From Marsupella aquatica (lineage: Eukaryota; Marchantiophyta), in NCBI GenBank assembly GCA_973895155.1, contig OZ316892.1, forward strand, positions 30,566,001 to 30,630,000: a stretch of 64,000 nucleotides of DNA, in the 5' to 3' direction. The translations under genes and the position numbers were made by a program. Positions within the stretch are counted from its first letter, which is position 1. Every line of letters starts with the position of its first letter. This document shows, piece by piece, positions 21,300 through 32,939 of this stretch. Below the pieces are notes generated by a model. That model did not search any database. It worked only from the letters and a program-made list of their open reading frames with translations, and was not told where the DNA came from.

Positions 21300-23523
21300 C
21301 AATCCTTGTAGAATTCACAATCTGCTAAGACTTACTTGTCGCAGTGGCTTCGGATTGCTGAATTGCTATAGTTGCTTCGCGGGGAGTTGGTATCGAGCTG
21401 TGCGTAGCTACATGCTGACGAATTCAGTGATCCCTGTTAGGTTCGCGTTACCACTTTTACACGGCCTCTCGTCATGTCCTTTGGGCAGAGAATTCCTAGC
21501 TATACTGGATGTTCTTCTGCGTTTCGACCTTAGATTGCTGGGCAACTATACTTCTCACCTCTGAGCGCCCAAGGAAGCGGGACAGAATCTCTTTTTCAGC
21601 CCGGGTACTGTCCATCCTGGTTCAAGTCCTGCTCATTTCTTGCATGACGTCTCCTGCTGCCCGTCTCCTGATTTCCCGTCACAATCTGGATCAATTTTGT
21701 TGCCACTTGCTTCAACTTGTTGTTCTGAACGAATTGTCGAGCCTGCCCAATTTGCTACGTACACGGTCTGCATAACACTTGTTCACAAGTTCTTCTTTGA
21801 AGAAATGTCGTCAATTCTTCGTTTGGTATGCAGGACACTTCAGTTGGAAAGGGTTCTTTCTTGGAGGGCGATAAATAAGAGCACTCGCGCCATAGTTTTT
21901 CAGAGGGCAATGTGCAGGTATGACGGTGGGTTGCTTTGGGGTTTGGATGGAAGATCTTCTCATACTTTTTCTTCTCAAAACTTGTAGTTTTGATTCTCAA
22001 GTTTTGATGGCAAAGCTGGGATGATTCGTAAAAGAGTCCAGCAGGAGGAATTGATTCTGGAGAAGATACCGCTACTGCTATGCTTCTAGGGCTTCCTCCA
22101 ACTGTTACGCTGAGCTGAGATTCCTCTGCCCGGGCAAGGTTTCCCCAACAGAGCCTTCGCGTAATGAATATTCTTCCTTAGTCCATGGGAAGGAAAGATG
22201 AGACTTGAAATTTGACGGCTCTGCAAGATTGCACTACTTAGACTGATTTGAACCTTTGTCAAACAGGTAAGATCGTATTTCTCAAAACTGTACCATTGAG
22301 CTCCGTATTCCCGGCACGGGAACGGAGCTGACTCGATGGAACTTTTGGATATGGACCGCTTTAGGCAACAGTCCTCAGCCAGGTATGATTAATTTTGTAT
22401 GCATGTCATTTTGTTGGATTTGATGTGACCAAACGACCTTGAGTACATTCTCAACAAAGACGTTTGATTTGCAGAGTTTATCCTTCATCTTCCGGTTTGA
22501 TTGGTATTGGCATCCGCCATTGTTCTTGTACACGGCCTTCAGGTAATGAGACTGAAGAGCGATTTCAACGTTATGCGTACCTACTTTTAAACAGAAACTC
22601 TTGTTCCAGCACCACGGTGTGACATTTATAGTTGCAGGAATTTCCTGCTATGAGGCTTATGTGATCAAGACTTGAGTTGAACTTCAAGTTTGATTCCTTT
22701 TTCGTGTTAAGAAGCACGGGGGGGGGGCGGGTGGGGGTTGGGGGGGGGAAGGGGAGGGGAGGGGAGGGGAGGCTGTTACATTCGTGTCGTATGTGTCTCT
22801 TCACGGATTGTATAAGAGCCAAGTTCAAGAATGATGGATAGCCTTTATTTCTGAATTGTAGGAGAGGGAGGGAAGCGCTTTCACGTTCATGTCATCTGTG
22901 TCTAATCACGATGGATTCTACAGATGATGGCTAGGCTTTATTTCTATTAGTCTCTTTTCAGAAACCTGAGATTCTGGTTTGTGTACAGCGCAGAAAGGAC
23001 AGTGTAGGCAACTTACAAATGAACGCTTGTCAAGATGCCCTAAGAGTCTGTCCTGTACACAACCCAAGGATAACATGTGACTTCTGGCTGAAGTATTTTA
23101 GTACCAATTCGATAGGCTCTTGACTCTGTGCTTTCTGTGGGTACAGTGTACGGGAGAAGGAACGAGCTTGTTGATACCTGGATATGCCTTTCACAATTAT
23201 TTCAATATTCTATTCTAAGATCATTGCATTCTTGACAGATAGCCGTTACTCTCAGTTGGAAAGGAGTCATTTAACTTTTGCAAGTTATCTGTACCAAAGA
23301 TCACAGCAGAGCAAGGGAGACAAGAAAATACATCTTTGGACGGAGGTAGGAATGCACCCTAGAACTCGAGAGGCTTACCGGTCTGCTATCCATTTCTGAA
23401 CACTCATTGTAGAAAGATCACTGGAAACATAGTCGTCAAGAAATAACTACAAATTCATTGCACCTCGTGGAATCTCCTGGATTTTATCCTGGTAGCAGAT
23501 CTGATCGTGGGTTGTGGTGCTGA
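21300..23523 (+). other. PPR gene upstream region, arm 2
   Basis: Mirror of 7396-9611. A stop at 23521-23523 precedes the PPR frame. The poly-G/GGGGA tract around 22720-22770 lengthens it by about 39 bp relative to arm 1. No exon or promoter element can be named with confidence. Confidence 0.35.
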
Positions 23524-23715
23524 CAGAGGAAGCCCAGAGCACCAGAGCTGAATCAGAAGTTGACAAGACTAGCACTTTGGGTGGATGGATGGTCAACCCC
23601 AGCGTGGGTTAAGGCAAGGGCGAATTTGGTTACGCACTGCAGATTTCCATCCAATGTTAGTTATTGCACGAGAGATCGGTCTCAAGTCACTGCAAAAGGG
23701 ATTGGCAGTAGGCAT

Positions 23716-26700
23716 ATGCATCCTGGTAGCACGGGTCAAACAATTGCTATGTTGAAAGATCGTCTACAGCGAGGCATTGCTATAGACTCGTACACATATG
23801 TTAAAGTTCTGCAAATGTGCTTGCAACAGAAAGACCTTCCAGGAGCCAAGCAAATTCATGATTGCATCATCGAGAGTGGAATTCACGAAAATCCATATGT
23901 GGCAATCACGCTTTTGAATGTGTATATCAAATGCGGAGGTTTATCGGATGCACGTAGAGTTTTTGATCAAATTGAGAACAAGAGTGTTATTACTTGGACC
24001 AGCATGATTGCGGGATACGCTAGGAGTGATCATGCTGAATCTGCACTCGAAATTTTCAATCTAATGCGCCAAGAAGGCGTGAAGCCGAATGAGATCACGT
24101 ATCTGAGCATCCTGAATGCATGTTCAAGCCCATTAGCTCTCAATTGGGGAAAAGAAATTCATCAGGGTATTCGACATGCCGGCTTTGAATCGGACGTGCG
24201 TGTAGGGTCTGCTCTCGTACTGATGTACGCTAAATGTGGGTGCATCACCGAGGCAAGGAAAGTTTTTGAAAAGTTGACTAATCGAAATGTCATTACATGG
24301 AATGTTATGATTGGAGCATGTGCAGAACGTGGTGATGGTGTGGAAGCATATCGACTATTCCTCCAAATGAGACGGGATGGCTTCGAACCAAATGCAATCA
24401 CCTATACGAGCATCCTGAATGCATCCGCATGTGATGGGGGTTTGGCATGGGTGAAGCACGTTCATGGCCACGCTAGGAAAGCGGGACTGGAGTCAGATTT
24501 GCGTGTGGGCTCTGCGCTGGTTCACATGTATGCAGAGAGTGGCAGGATAGGTGACGCCCGACTGGTTTTTGACAGAATGGAGAAACGCGATATAGTCACT
24601 TGGAACATAATGATCGGTGGACTTGCACAACACGGAAGTGGGCATGAAGCTTATCGATTGTTTCTCCAGATGCGACGGGAAGGCTTCGAACCAAACGCAG
24701 TCACTTATGTGAGCATCCTGAACGCGTCTGCAAGTGCGGGGTCTTTGGAGTGGGTGAGGGAGGTTCATGGGCATGCTAGCAAAGTGGGACTGGAGTCAGA
24801 CTTGCGTGTGGGCACTGCACTGGTCCACATGTATGCAAAGAGTGGCAGTATAGATGACGCCCGACTTGTTTTTGAGAGAATGGAGAAACGCGATGTAATG
24901 ACATGGACTGTAATGATCGGGGGACTTGCACAACACAGAAGTGGGCATGAAGCTTATCGATTGTTTCTCCAGATGCGACGGGAAGGCTTCGAACCAAACG
25001 CAGTCACTTATGTGAGCATCCTGAATGCGTCTGCAAGTGCGGGGTCTTTGGAGTGGGTGAGGGAGGTTCATAGGCATGCTAGCAAAGTGGGACTGGAGTC
25101 AGACTTGCGTGTGGGCACTGCACTGGTCCACATGTATGTGAAGAGTGGCATTATAGATGACGCCCGACTTGTTTTTGAGAGAATGGAGAAACGCGATGTA
25201 ATGACATGGACTGTAATGATCGGGGGCCTTGCACAACATGGATGTGGGCATGAAGCATATCGAATGTTTCTTGAAATGAGACGCCAAGGCTTGGAACCAA
25301 ATGAAATCACTTATGTGACCATCCTGAATGCATCTGCAAGTGCGGGGGCTTTGGAGTGGGTGAAGGAGGTTCATGGCCACGCTAGCAAAGCCGGACTGGA
25401 GTCGGATTTGCGTGTGGGCAACGCACTCGTTCACATGTATGCGAAGATTGGCAGTGTAGATGATGCCCGACTGGTCTTTGACAGAATGGAGAAACGCGAT
25501 GTAATCACATGGAATGTAATGATGGGAGGGCTTGCACAACATGGATCTGGGCATGAAGCATATCGGTTGTTTCTCCAAATGAGACGGGAAGGCTTTGAAC
25601 CAGATGCATTCACTTATGCGAGTATTCTGAATGCATCTGCAAGTGCGGGGGCTTTGGAGTGGGTGAAGGAGGTTCATGGCCACGCTAGCAAAGCCGGACT
25701 GGAGTCGGATTTGCGTGTGGGCAACGCACTCGTTCACATGTATGCGAAGATTGGCAGTGTAGATGATGCCCGACTGGTCTTTGACAGAATGGAGAAACGC
25801 GATGTAATCACATGGAATGTAATGATGGGAGGGCTTGCACAACATGGATCTGGGCATGAAGCATATCGGTTGTTTCTCCAAATGAGACGGGAAGGCTTTG
25901 AACCAGATGCATCCACTTATGCGAGTATTCTGAATGCATCTGCAAGTGCGGGGGCTTTGGAGTGGGTGAAGGAGGTTCATGGCCACGCTAGCAAAGCCGG
26001 ACTGGAGTCGGATTTGCGTGTAGGTAGTGCACTCGTTCACATGTATGCAGAGAGTGGCAGTATAGCTGACGCCCGACTTGTTTTTAACAGAATGGAGAAA
26101 CGCGATGTAGTCACTTGGAACATAATGATCGGTGGACTTGCACAACACGGATATGGGCAGGAAGCCCTGGAACTTTTCAGACAAATGAATGCAGACCATG
26201 TGAAGCCCACCGAGACATCATTCACAGCTGTGTTGTCAGCCTGTTCTCATGGAGGCCTTGTTGATGATGGCCGTAGAATCTTTTCTGCTATGACGCAAGA
26301 TTATGGTATCGAGCGTACTGTTTTTCACTATACCGTCATGGTGGATATTCTTGGGCGGGCGGGACACGTGGAAGAAGCAAAGCAGTTGATCAGTGAGATG
26401 CCGATCGAACCAGATGATGTAACTTGGACAGCCTTGCTTGGGGCTTGTAGAACTTACGGTAACGTGGAGCTGGGTGAACTGGCCGCTAACGAGCTTTTCA
26501 AGTTGGAACCCGGTAGGGCCTCTACATATGTGCTGCTCTCCAATATCTATGCTGCAGCTGGGAAGTGGGAGAAGGTGTCATCTGTGCGCACTATGATGCA
26601 AGAGAGAGGTGTTCGGAAGGAGCCAGGACGTAGCTGGATCGAAGTTCATAACAAGATCCATGAATTTGTGGTGGGGGATACATCTCACCCAGAAGCGGAG

Positions 26701-27030
26701 GCGATCTATACTGAGCTGAATAAATTGACTGAAAAACTGAAGGCGGAAGGCTACATTCCGGATACCCAGCTTGTATTGCATGATATCAATGAAGAGGATA
26801 AAGAGCTAGCCCTTTGCTCTCATAGTGAGAAGTTGGCTATTGCTTACGGACTTATGCACCTACCTTGGGGAGAACCTATTCGTGTAAGTAAGAACATTCG
26901 GGTGTGTTCAGATTGCCACACGGCAACCAAGTATATCTCTAAGGTGACCGGACGCGAGATTATTGCAAGGGATGCAAATCGGTTCCACCATTTTAAAGAT
27001 GGAATGTGTTCTTGTGGTGATTACTGGTGA
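23716..27030 (+). CDS. PLS-class pentatricopeptide-repeat protein with DYW domain, short copy
   Basis: About 1,104 residues from the first ATG (23716); the frame is open from 23524. Architecture is the same as the paralogue at 2674-7200 but with five complete tandem 101-residue triplets (24577-26091) instead of nine. E/E+ and the DYW deaminase domain follow: HSEK...CSDCH, ending CSCGDYW. The frame is uninterrupted, so both copies look functional. Differences include LTNRNV where the other copy has LTNRNG, and several substitutions inside the triplets, which could change RNA recognition. Predicted role: organellar C-to-U RNA editing. Organelle and target site are unknown. Confidence 0.93.
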   Translation: MHPGSTGQTIAMLKDRLQRGIAIDSYTYVKVLQMCLQQKDLPGAKQIHDCIIESGIHENPYVAITLLNVYIKCGGLSDARRVFDQIENKSVITWTSMIAGYARSDHAESALEIFNLMRQEGVKPNEITYLSILNACSSPLALNWGKEIHQGIRHAGFESDVRVGSALVLMYAKCGCITEARKVFEKLTNRNVITWNVMIGACAERGDGVEAYRLFLQMRRDGFEPNAITYTSILNASACDGGLAWVKHVHGHARKAGLESDLRVGSALVHMYAESGRIGDARLVFDRMEKRDIVTWNIMIGGLAQHGSGHEAYRLFLQMRREGFEPNAVTYVSILNASASAGSLEWVREVHGHASKVGLESDLRVGTALVHMYAKSGSIDDARLVFERMEKRDVMTWTVMIGGLAQHRSGHEAYRLFLQMRREGFEPNAVTYVSILNASASAGSLEWVREVHRHASKVGLESDLRVGTALVHMYVKSGIIDDARLVFERMEKRDVMTWTVMIGGLAQHGCGHEAYRMFLEMRRQGLEPNEITYVTILNASASAGALEWVKEVHGHASKAGLESDLRVGNALVHMYAKIGSVDDARLVFDRMEKRDVITWNVMMGGLAQHGSGHEAYRLFLQMRREGFEPDAFTYASILNASASAGALEWVKEVHGHASKAGLESDLRVGNALVHMYAKIGSVDDARLVFDRMEKRDVITWNVMMGGLAQHGSGHEAYRLFLQMRREGFEPDASTYASILNASASAGALEWVKEVHGHASKAGLESDLRVGSALVHMYAESGSIADARLVFNRMEKRDVVTWNIMIGGLAQHGYGQEALELFRQMNADHVKPTETSFTAVLSACSHGGLVDDGRRIFSAMTQDYGIERTVFHYTVMVDILGRAGHVEEAKQLISEMPIEPDDVTWTALLGACRTYGNVELGELAANELFKLEPGRASTYVLLSNIYAAAGKWEKVSSVRTMMQERGVRKEPGRSWIEVHNKIHEFVVGDTSHPEAEAIYTELNKLTEKLKAEGYIPDTQLVLHDINEEDKELALCSHSEKLAIAYGLMHLPWGEPIRVSKNIRVCSDCHTATKYISKVTGREIIARDANRFHHFKDGMCSCGDYW
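24577..26091 (+). repeat. Five in-frame 303-bp tandem repeats (PLS triplets)
   Basis: The unit-start ATG recurs every 303 bp from 24577 to 26092, exactly five units. The two units at roughly 25400-25702 and 25703-26005 look almost identical at DNA level; the difference I noticed is CATTCACTT versus CATCCACTT. This implies very recent duplication or conversion. Confidence 0.95.
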
Positions 27031-27589
27031 ACCCAGATTGAAAGCTGTGTTGGGCTGGCTGGAAAGTGACTTCAAATCAGTAGTCACTGGCAGCGCAGAT
27101 ACAATCAGCTTTTGGGTCTCGCAATTCTGTAACATTATCTTTGAGATTCTGCAATTGGGGGTTGTACCTAGCCCGCTTCTGGCTGAAAGACCATTTCATG
27201 TAAGAGAAATGTCACGCAAGTTTCGTTTTGAGTGTCGAAATTATAGGTGCGTGAAATCAAGCTGTTGGCTTGATATGTAGAAACCTCTTTTGACATGTTA
27301 GTTGAGTATTGTCCTTAGATCAAAAGAAGAGTTTGCATACAGTAGCTGCCTTGCTGTGAACATGGTACTGGAAGGGAACTCACATTGATGACAGGAGACG
27401 AAAATCAAGGGCATAAAGATCAAATGCGCGGATGGCGACCTCCACCAGCAGAAAACTTCAAGCAATGAGTCTTCGAGTTCATCGACTTGCAGGAAGCCTT
27501 TGGCCGAGACTGATGAATGTATTCAGATCTTCGAATACATCCATGTCGAAGATTAGATAATTCAATTCTAGTAAAGTGGCCATGTTCTT

Positions 27590-28446
27590 CTGCTTCAAAG
27601 GGAGTTGACAGTCTGGATTCGACCAAAACGATATGAAGTTCCATCTGCATCTCAACTGTCTGAGCTTCTCAGATTCGCAAGATACGGTCGTGAAACTTGC
27701 TCGAAAGCTTGTTAGCTACTCTGGGGTTAGGGAAGGCGTAAGGGAATAATTCTCAAATGACGCGAGAATGGAATGATGCACTGTACAGTACTATCGTGAA
27801 GGATTATCGGACAAGGCAGGAAAGTGGACTGTATTTGCAGTAGAAACTTTGCTACGTTGACCGCATGATTGAATCCGAAAGCTCATAGACCGTGCGCGTG
27901 AACGGAGAAGGGAGCATAGTTCTGCAAGGAATAGTGGAGTAGCATGCGTCTGTTGCTTCTGCTGGGCCCATGCCTACTTCAAGAAAATAGATTCATGTGT
28001 AGAAGGTCTTCAGAGAGAAGTAATAAAAATCAGAGCATTAGGTAAGTATTCAAATGCTTACTAAACTCCTGCTGTTACCATAGTAGCTGCGCTTAATCTG
28101 TTATCTCTTCTTTTTGGCTTGAACTTGCTTGGGTGAGATGTTGAAGACGTCTGGTGGAAAGACACCATTCTTCCTTTGAATTAATCCAAAAACAGTCAGG
28201 CAGCAATCAACCACTAAATTTAATGTTCTTGACACTGGAATGCCAATCTGGCAGTTGTTTTCCTCAATCCTCGGCTGTCAATTCAATGAGAAAACAGGAA
28301 ATTTTGCTAGTGACACTGGAAATTGCTAGCGAGGCGGACCTGATTGGTCGGGAAATAACTCATGATGACCAATATCCGATTAATCTTTGACCTCCGTCTG
28401 AATAATTCTCATTGCAAATGTGGACCTCCTCCACATATTTAAAAGC
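27590..28446. other. Non-genic stretch
   Basis: Outside the inverted repeat. One 78-codon frame at 28154-28390 has no recognisable family. Nothing else seen. Confidence 0.4.
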
Positions 28447-28589
28447 TGTTGTAACCTAAGGTTAAGTCTACTCCAAATCATGGTGTAACCACTAACCTAA
28501 GGTAGTTACTACAACCACCTGAGTAACTACCTCTATGTATATATGTTTCCCTACATGAATGAGAAGACTATTCTATGTAGTACTCAACA
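28447..28589 (+). repeat. copia-3 5' LTR
   Basis: TG...CA ends, with a TATA-like CTATGTATATATG near 28530. Similar in size and layout to the 140-bp copia-2 LTR. Confidence 0.7.
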
Positions 28590-29068
28590 CGTTATCAGCA
28601 TGAGTAGGCTAGACATTTAATTTTTTCCTTTAGAAGTGAGAATTAGATGTGGAGGGGTCTCCTAACCAAATTATACACAGATCTCTGTAAATTTCTGTGG
28701 AAAATTGGCATGGGATTTGGATTGCAAATTAGTCCATTTCCCACATATCCCACCAAACATTCACCGCCTAATGATATCGCCAACCAATTTCATCAATCTC
28801 CATAACTCTATTCAAGGATACAATCAAACATCCGAGCAATCTCCCCGAGCACATCCAAGGCAGCCAATCCTCAAATCCGGACAGCGTTGAATGCTACTAC
28901 AAACAGCTGAGCGAGAAATGTCTACCCAATAATAACTCCGGGACAAGGGAACGAGAAAGGTGCAGGCGCAAATTACAAAAGATAAGTGACTTTCCCATTT
29001 TACCGTATCTCATACAGTGATCATTCAATTGACAATCACAAATTCCCCTCAATCTTTGGACACCCACA

Positions 29069-31028
29069 ATGACCACAGATACTATCGAAAAACTCTACTA
29101 AGCGTTAAATATAGACGGATCCAACTATCTATCTTGGTCTCTAGATATCGAAGAACACCTTGCCTCTAAAGATCTGCAAGACACCATTCTAGTGGATGCC
29201 GGTCCGACTTTGGAGCAGAAGGCTAAAGCCTTAATTCTAATTAGACATCACCTTGTAGACTCCCTAAAACACCAGTACATGAATGAATATACTCCCCGCA
29301 TCCTCTGGGATGACTTACACTCAAGATTTGACCACACGTGCACAATTTTTCTACCTGCAGCAGGGCCTGACTAGATTAATCTTAGAGTTCAAGACCACAA
29401 AACTATTGTCAATTACAACAACGGACTATTCAGAATTGTTGCACAATTGGCCATCTGCATAACCAATGGGAGATAAGAGCAGATTGAGAAAACATTGTCC
29501 ACATTCCACTCCACCAACCTAGTCCTATCCACACAATAGAGGAACATGAACTTCCCTAAATATTCCGAGTTGATCGCACATATGCTGTTGGCTGAAAAAC
29601 ATCAACTATTACTACTACAGAACACAAAAACAAGACCCCCAGGCACACTCCCACCACAACCAAATATAGAAACACATTACAATGTATAAGAGACGGAAAA
29701 CAGGACCTCATTTGGTGGGAGAGGGGGCAGTAGAGGGAGAGCGCCCCAAACGGGCTGAGGAAACAACTTCAGACGCGGTGGCAGAAGCAATACATACCAA
29801 GGAAGGGGTCGTGGAAGACCCAGGTTCAGCGGCAACAATTATCGGAATACCTAGAGAAGAGATAATAGCAACCCACAACGAACGAGAACTCAGGACAGAC
29901 ACAACCCCACAACAACAAGAGATAAATTTGAAAACCCTCCAATTTGTTTTCAATGTGGAACGAAAGGACACTTACAGAAGAACTGTAGAGCCCCAGCACA
30001 CCTGGCAGCATTATATAAACAAAGTTTATTTAAGCACAACACAATTCGAAACCCACGGTGTCTTCCTCGAATTCACATAACATTACAAGAAATGCACCTC
30101 ATAACACACCATCCCACACTACCAGAGTTGGATGACCCACACTCACGTATTGTCGACAGCGGAACCTCCCACTCCATCTTGAGGAATAGACAGTACTTTA
30201 GAGAAATAACACCTTCACAACGGAGGGTCACCGCCATACATAATGGGCCAACACCAAATCGAAGAAGGATATGGCCCAGCCACGATCATTTTACCTCGAG
30301 GCACAATTATCCAGATAAAATCAGCAATCTACACACCAAGAGCAACGAGGAACCTCCTCAGTTTCAGAGACATTCGAGCCAACAGCCTACATATTCATAC
30401 GAATATGATAAACACACAAGAAGTATTACACGTTATTGTACTGACACCTAATGGGACAGAAACAAAAGAGACCCTCATGGTCTACCCCCTAGGTTTTTAT
30501 ATAACCAAAATACACTGCTTTCACACAGAATCACATACCAACCTGATTACAGAGATCTGGCATAGAAGATTGGGTCACCCGGGCCTCAACATGTTTCATA
30601 AAATCATTAAAAATTCCACGGGTACGTATACCAAACCAGGTACACCCCACGTCAATGAAAGGCCCATGCCTAGCATGTTCCCAAGGCAAACTCACAATTA
30701 GGCCATCACCACCTACGACAGAAAATAGGATCCCCAACTTCTTCGAAAGGATCCACCCTGATGTATGTGGCCCAATCGATCCCCCAAGTGGACCATTTTG
30801 ATTCTTCTTGGCCATTATAGATGCCTCATCAAAATGGTCACAGGTTTCTCTCTTGTCAACACACAACCTAGTGTTTGTCAGCATCCTTGCACATATCATA
30901 AAATTAAAAGCCCAATTCCCAGACAATCCAATAAAAAATCTCAGAGTTGACAATGCAGGAGAATTTACATCTAAAACCTTCGACAACTTCTGCACATCTG
31001 CAAGAATTGACACTCAATACCCGGTTAG
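29069..31028 (+). pseudogene. copia-3 gag-pol remnant
   Basis: The ATG at 29069 is followed by a TAA at codon 11, and many more stops and frame changes follow. Recognisable pieces: gag with DGSNYLSWS and KHQYMNEYTPRILWD (29105-29320); a CCHC knuckle FQCGTKGHLQKNC (about 29945-29985); protease IVDSGTSHSIL (about 30150-30185); integrase zinc region IWHRRLGHPGLNMF (about 30555); and integrase core with DVCGPID and RVDNAGEFTSKTF (30760-30980). RT and RNase H are missing. At 29372-29374 a TAG stands where copia-2 has Trp (RDWYNL). Confidence 0.85.
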
Positions 31029-32515
31029 TGGTGGACCTTACCACCCAGCGCCCTCACCAATCCCAGCACCCACGCCTAACCCCTAGTTCCCGAACGCCTC
31101 CATGGAATACCTCGAGCAAGCACCCTAGTGCCCCTTGCACCACCAATGGCCCCTCCCATACAAAGCCGCACTTGCTCTCCAACGCGACCGCTACTCAACG
31201 GTTCTCACTGTCTGCAAAAGCAACCAAGCACCTTGGTAAGTAACCCTTCAGGATCTAGATCTCGCCAAGTCTAGCATCCTAACTCAAGTTCAATAGACAT
31301 TGGTAAATAGGTCAGTGATAGGTCCTCCCGATGCCATAAATCGGAACTAGAACCCACGCCCATTGTTTGTCCAGAACAGCTCCTTCCTTGGGCGCGGCCC
31401 GGGTTCCCCCTCGTACCTATCCATCACCAACTGACCGCCCTAACCCCAGGACATGCTCATGGCCCAAGTAGCGTACTTGTCCTAAAGCTTGTCCCAACAC
31501 GTCGGGACCAGAATGGCCCCGCCTCTAGCAACCAACTCTTGCTTTGCCTAACTGATGGTCTAGGGACCAAGCACTCTTGGAACTCAACCTCCACACCTAT
31601 TTGGCCTTGCCTCCCCAACGCAAGCTCCCTTGGGAGACTGAACGCGGCTTGGCTGCTGTTCGGCAGGATTTGGCAAGCGGGCGAGTTAACACCCGCAAAC
31701 CCTGAGAACCCATGGTGCCCCAAGACCCAGCTGAGCTCAGGAGGGCATAGCCCTCCTTGAGATATTTCCAACGCACCCAAGAAGTCCTCCAATGGACTTC
31801 CCGTTGAGAAGATATTGTCATTTCCGTTTGGCGGTTTCCCTTAGTGTCGCAACCGCCGCGGCTCACGACTTCGGCTCGCCCTTAGCCCCCAGGGAGACAC
31901 CACTCCCCTCATATATGCTTATGGAGACCTGCCACCCTCGGACCAACTTTGGTCCCTAAACATTTGGCCCCCAACCCAGATCCTATCGCGCATAATTAAT
32001 GGGCGCGCCACCAACTGGCAATGCCCATAACTTTCTTGTTAGGCATCCGCAAGCGGAGTGCCTTAGCCCGTTGTGATTGGGCCAACCCAATGCTCATGCC
32101 TAGGCCCTCAGGTCTCATCTCTGCTTAGGGCCCCCAATTGGCCCAACCCAGATCGGGCCATAACTTGCGCCCCAAGCGTCCGTTGCCCATGGCGTCAACT
32201 CTATGGGCCTTGGGCCCAAGAGGAGCTCACACTCAAGCCCTCAGAACTCAAAGTCTATCCAGAGGTCCATACAGTCGTCCTTGAGCCTGGCCCATTTCCC
32301 CTTGACCCGACCAGCTCTCAACTAGTCCAAGTCCTTAGTGTGTGTCACCAGCTTGGCTCCTTGCCTTTGCTAGCGCCACATCTCGTTGCTCACAAGTCTC
32401 CCCATGCTAAGTCCTCCCCGGATGGCCTATCCAGGCCTGGACCATAAGGGAGCTCGACGTCGGAGTCAACGACGCCGGAGCTAAGGGTTAAGGTAGTTGA
32501 GTTCCACGACTTGCA
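31029..32515 (-). repeat. Probable 3' LTR of a gypsy chromovirus
   Basis: On the minus strand the segment begins TGCAAGTCGTGG at 32515, immediately after a purine tract (AAGGGGGG). It runs to the point where copia-3 integrase is interrupted (31027-31033), giving TG...CA ends and about 1.49 kb. It is GC-rich with no coding potential. A single LTR is visible, so the 31029 edge rests on where copia-3 similarity stops. Confidence 0.55.
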
Positions 32516-32939
32516 CCCCCCCTTAAAAATGGTCACGTCCGTGTGACCTCAGTAAACGTTCCAACATGCCTAGACCACTTTGGGCCTTAAAAAAAAATTA
32601 TGAGGTAACAAATGGTTTGCCCATAAGGCTGATGCAAACCAGGTTGGTATGGGCATTCCAGACTTAGGAAATTCCAACCTATCCCGCTTATCCAAGTAGG
32701 ATGCCAGTCCAATCGGGTAAGCTAACTCCAAACTCATCGGACCCATTGTTCTCCCCTTGGGGTACTCCCCTTTGGTTTGAACCAGCCCGCCCATAGATGT
32801 AAGGCGGGCACCATGTACTTCCACTCACGAAAAACAAATCGGCCGCCCAACAACCTCTAGCACCAATGCAATCCAACTTTATCCTTAAGAGGCCAAGAGG
32901 AGTGAAACTAGGATACAACTCACAAAGGTAGCTACAGCT

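Larger units (their letters stand above)
21086..27589. repeat. Inverted-repeat arm 2 (contains PPR-DYW gene)
   Basis: Reverse-complement partner of 2114-9838, shorter by four 303-bp PPR units. It has an added poly-G tract at about 22720-22770. The inner edge is at ACTACAACAAGAAATGAAGAAG (about 21088). The outer edge is at AAGTGGCCATGTTCTT (about 27589), after which the arms differ completely. Confidence 0.9.
28447..31028 (+). mobile_element. Decayed Ty1/copia element, 3' truncated (copia-3)
   Basis: A 5' LTR of about 143 bp (28447-28589, TGTTGTAACC...ACTCAACA) is followed directly by CGTTATCAGCATGA, the same non-TGG primer-binding-type sequence as in copia-2 (43797). Internal gag, protease and integrase pieces match copia-2 closely in order and wording. 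Similarity stops inside integrase near 31027, where a gypsy LTR begins. No 3' LTR is present. Confidence 0.85.

Noticed and set aside
22571-22828. Minus-strand frame over the poly-G tract in arm 2
   Set aside because: Pro-rich translation comes from the GGGGA low-complexity tract and is absent at the same place in arm 1.
31457-32447. Several 70-120-codon frames on both strands
   Set aside because: They lie in a GC-rich LTR with no family resemblance and mutually overlap on both strands.
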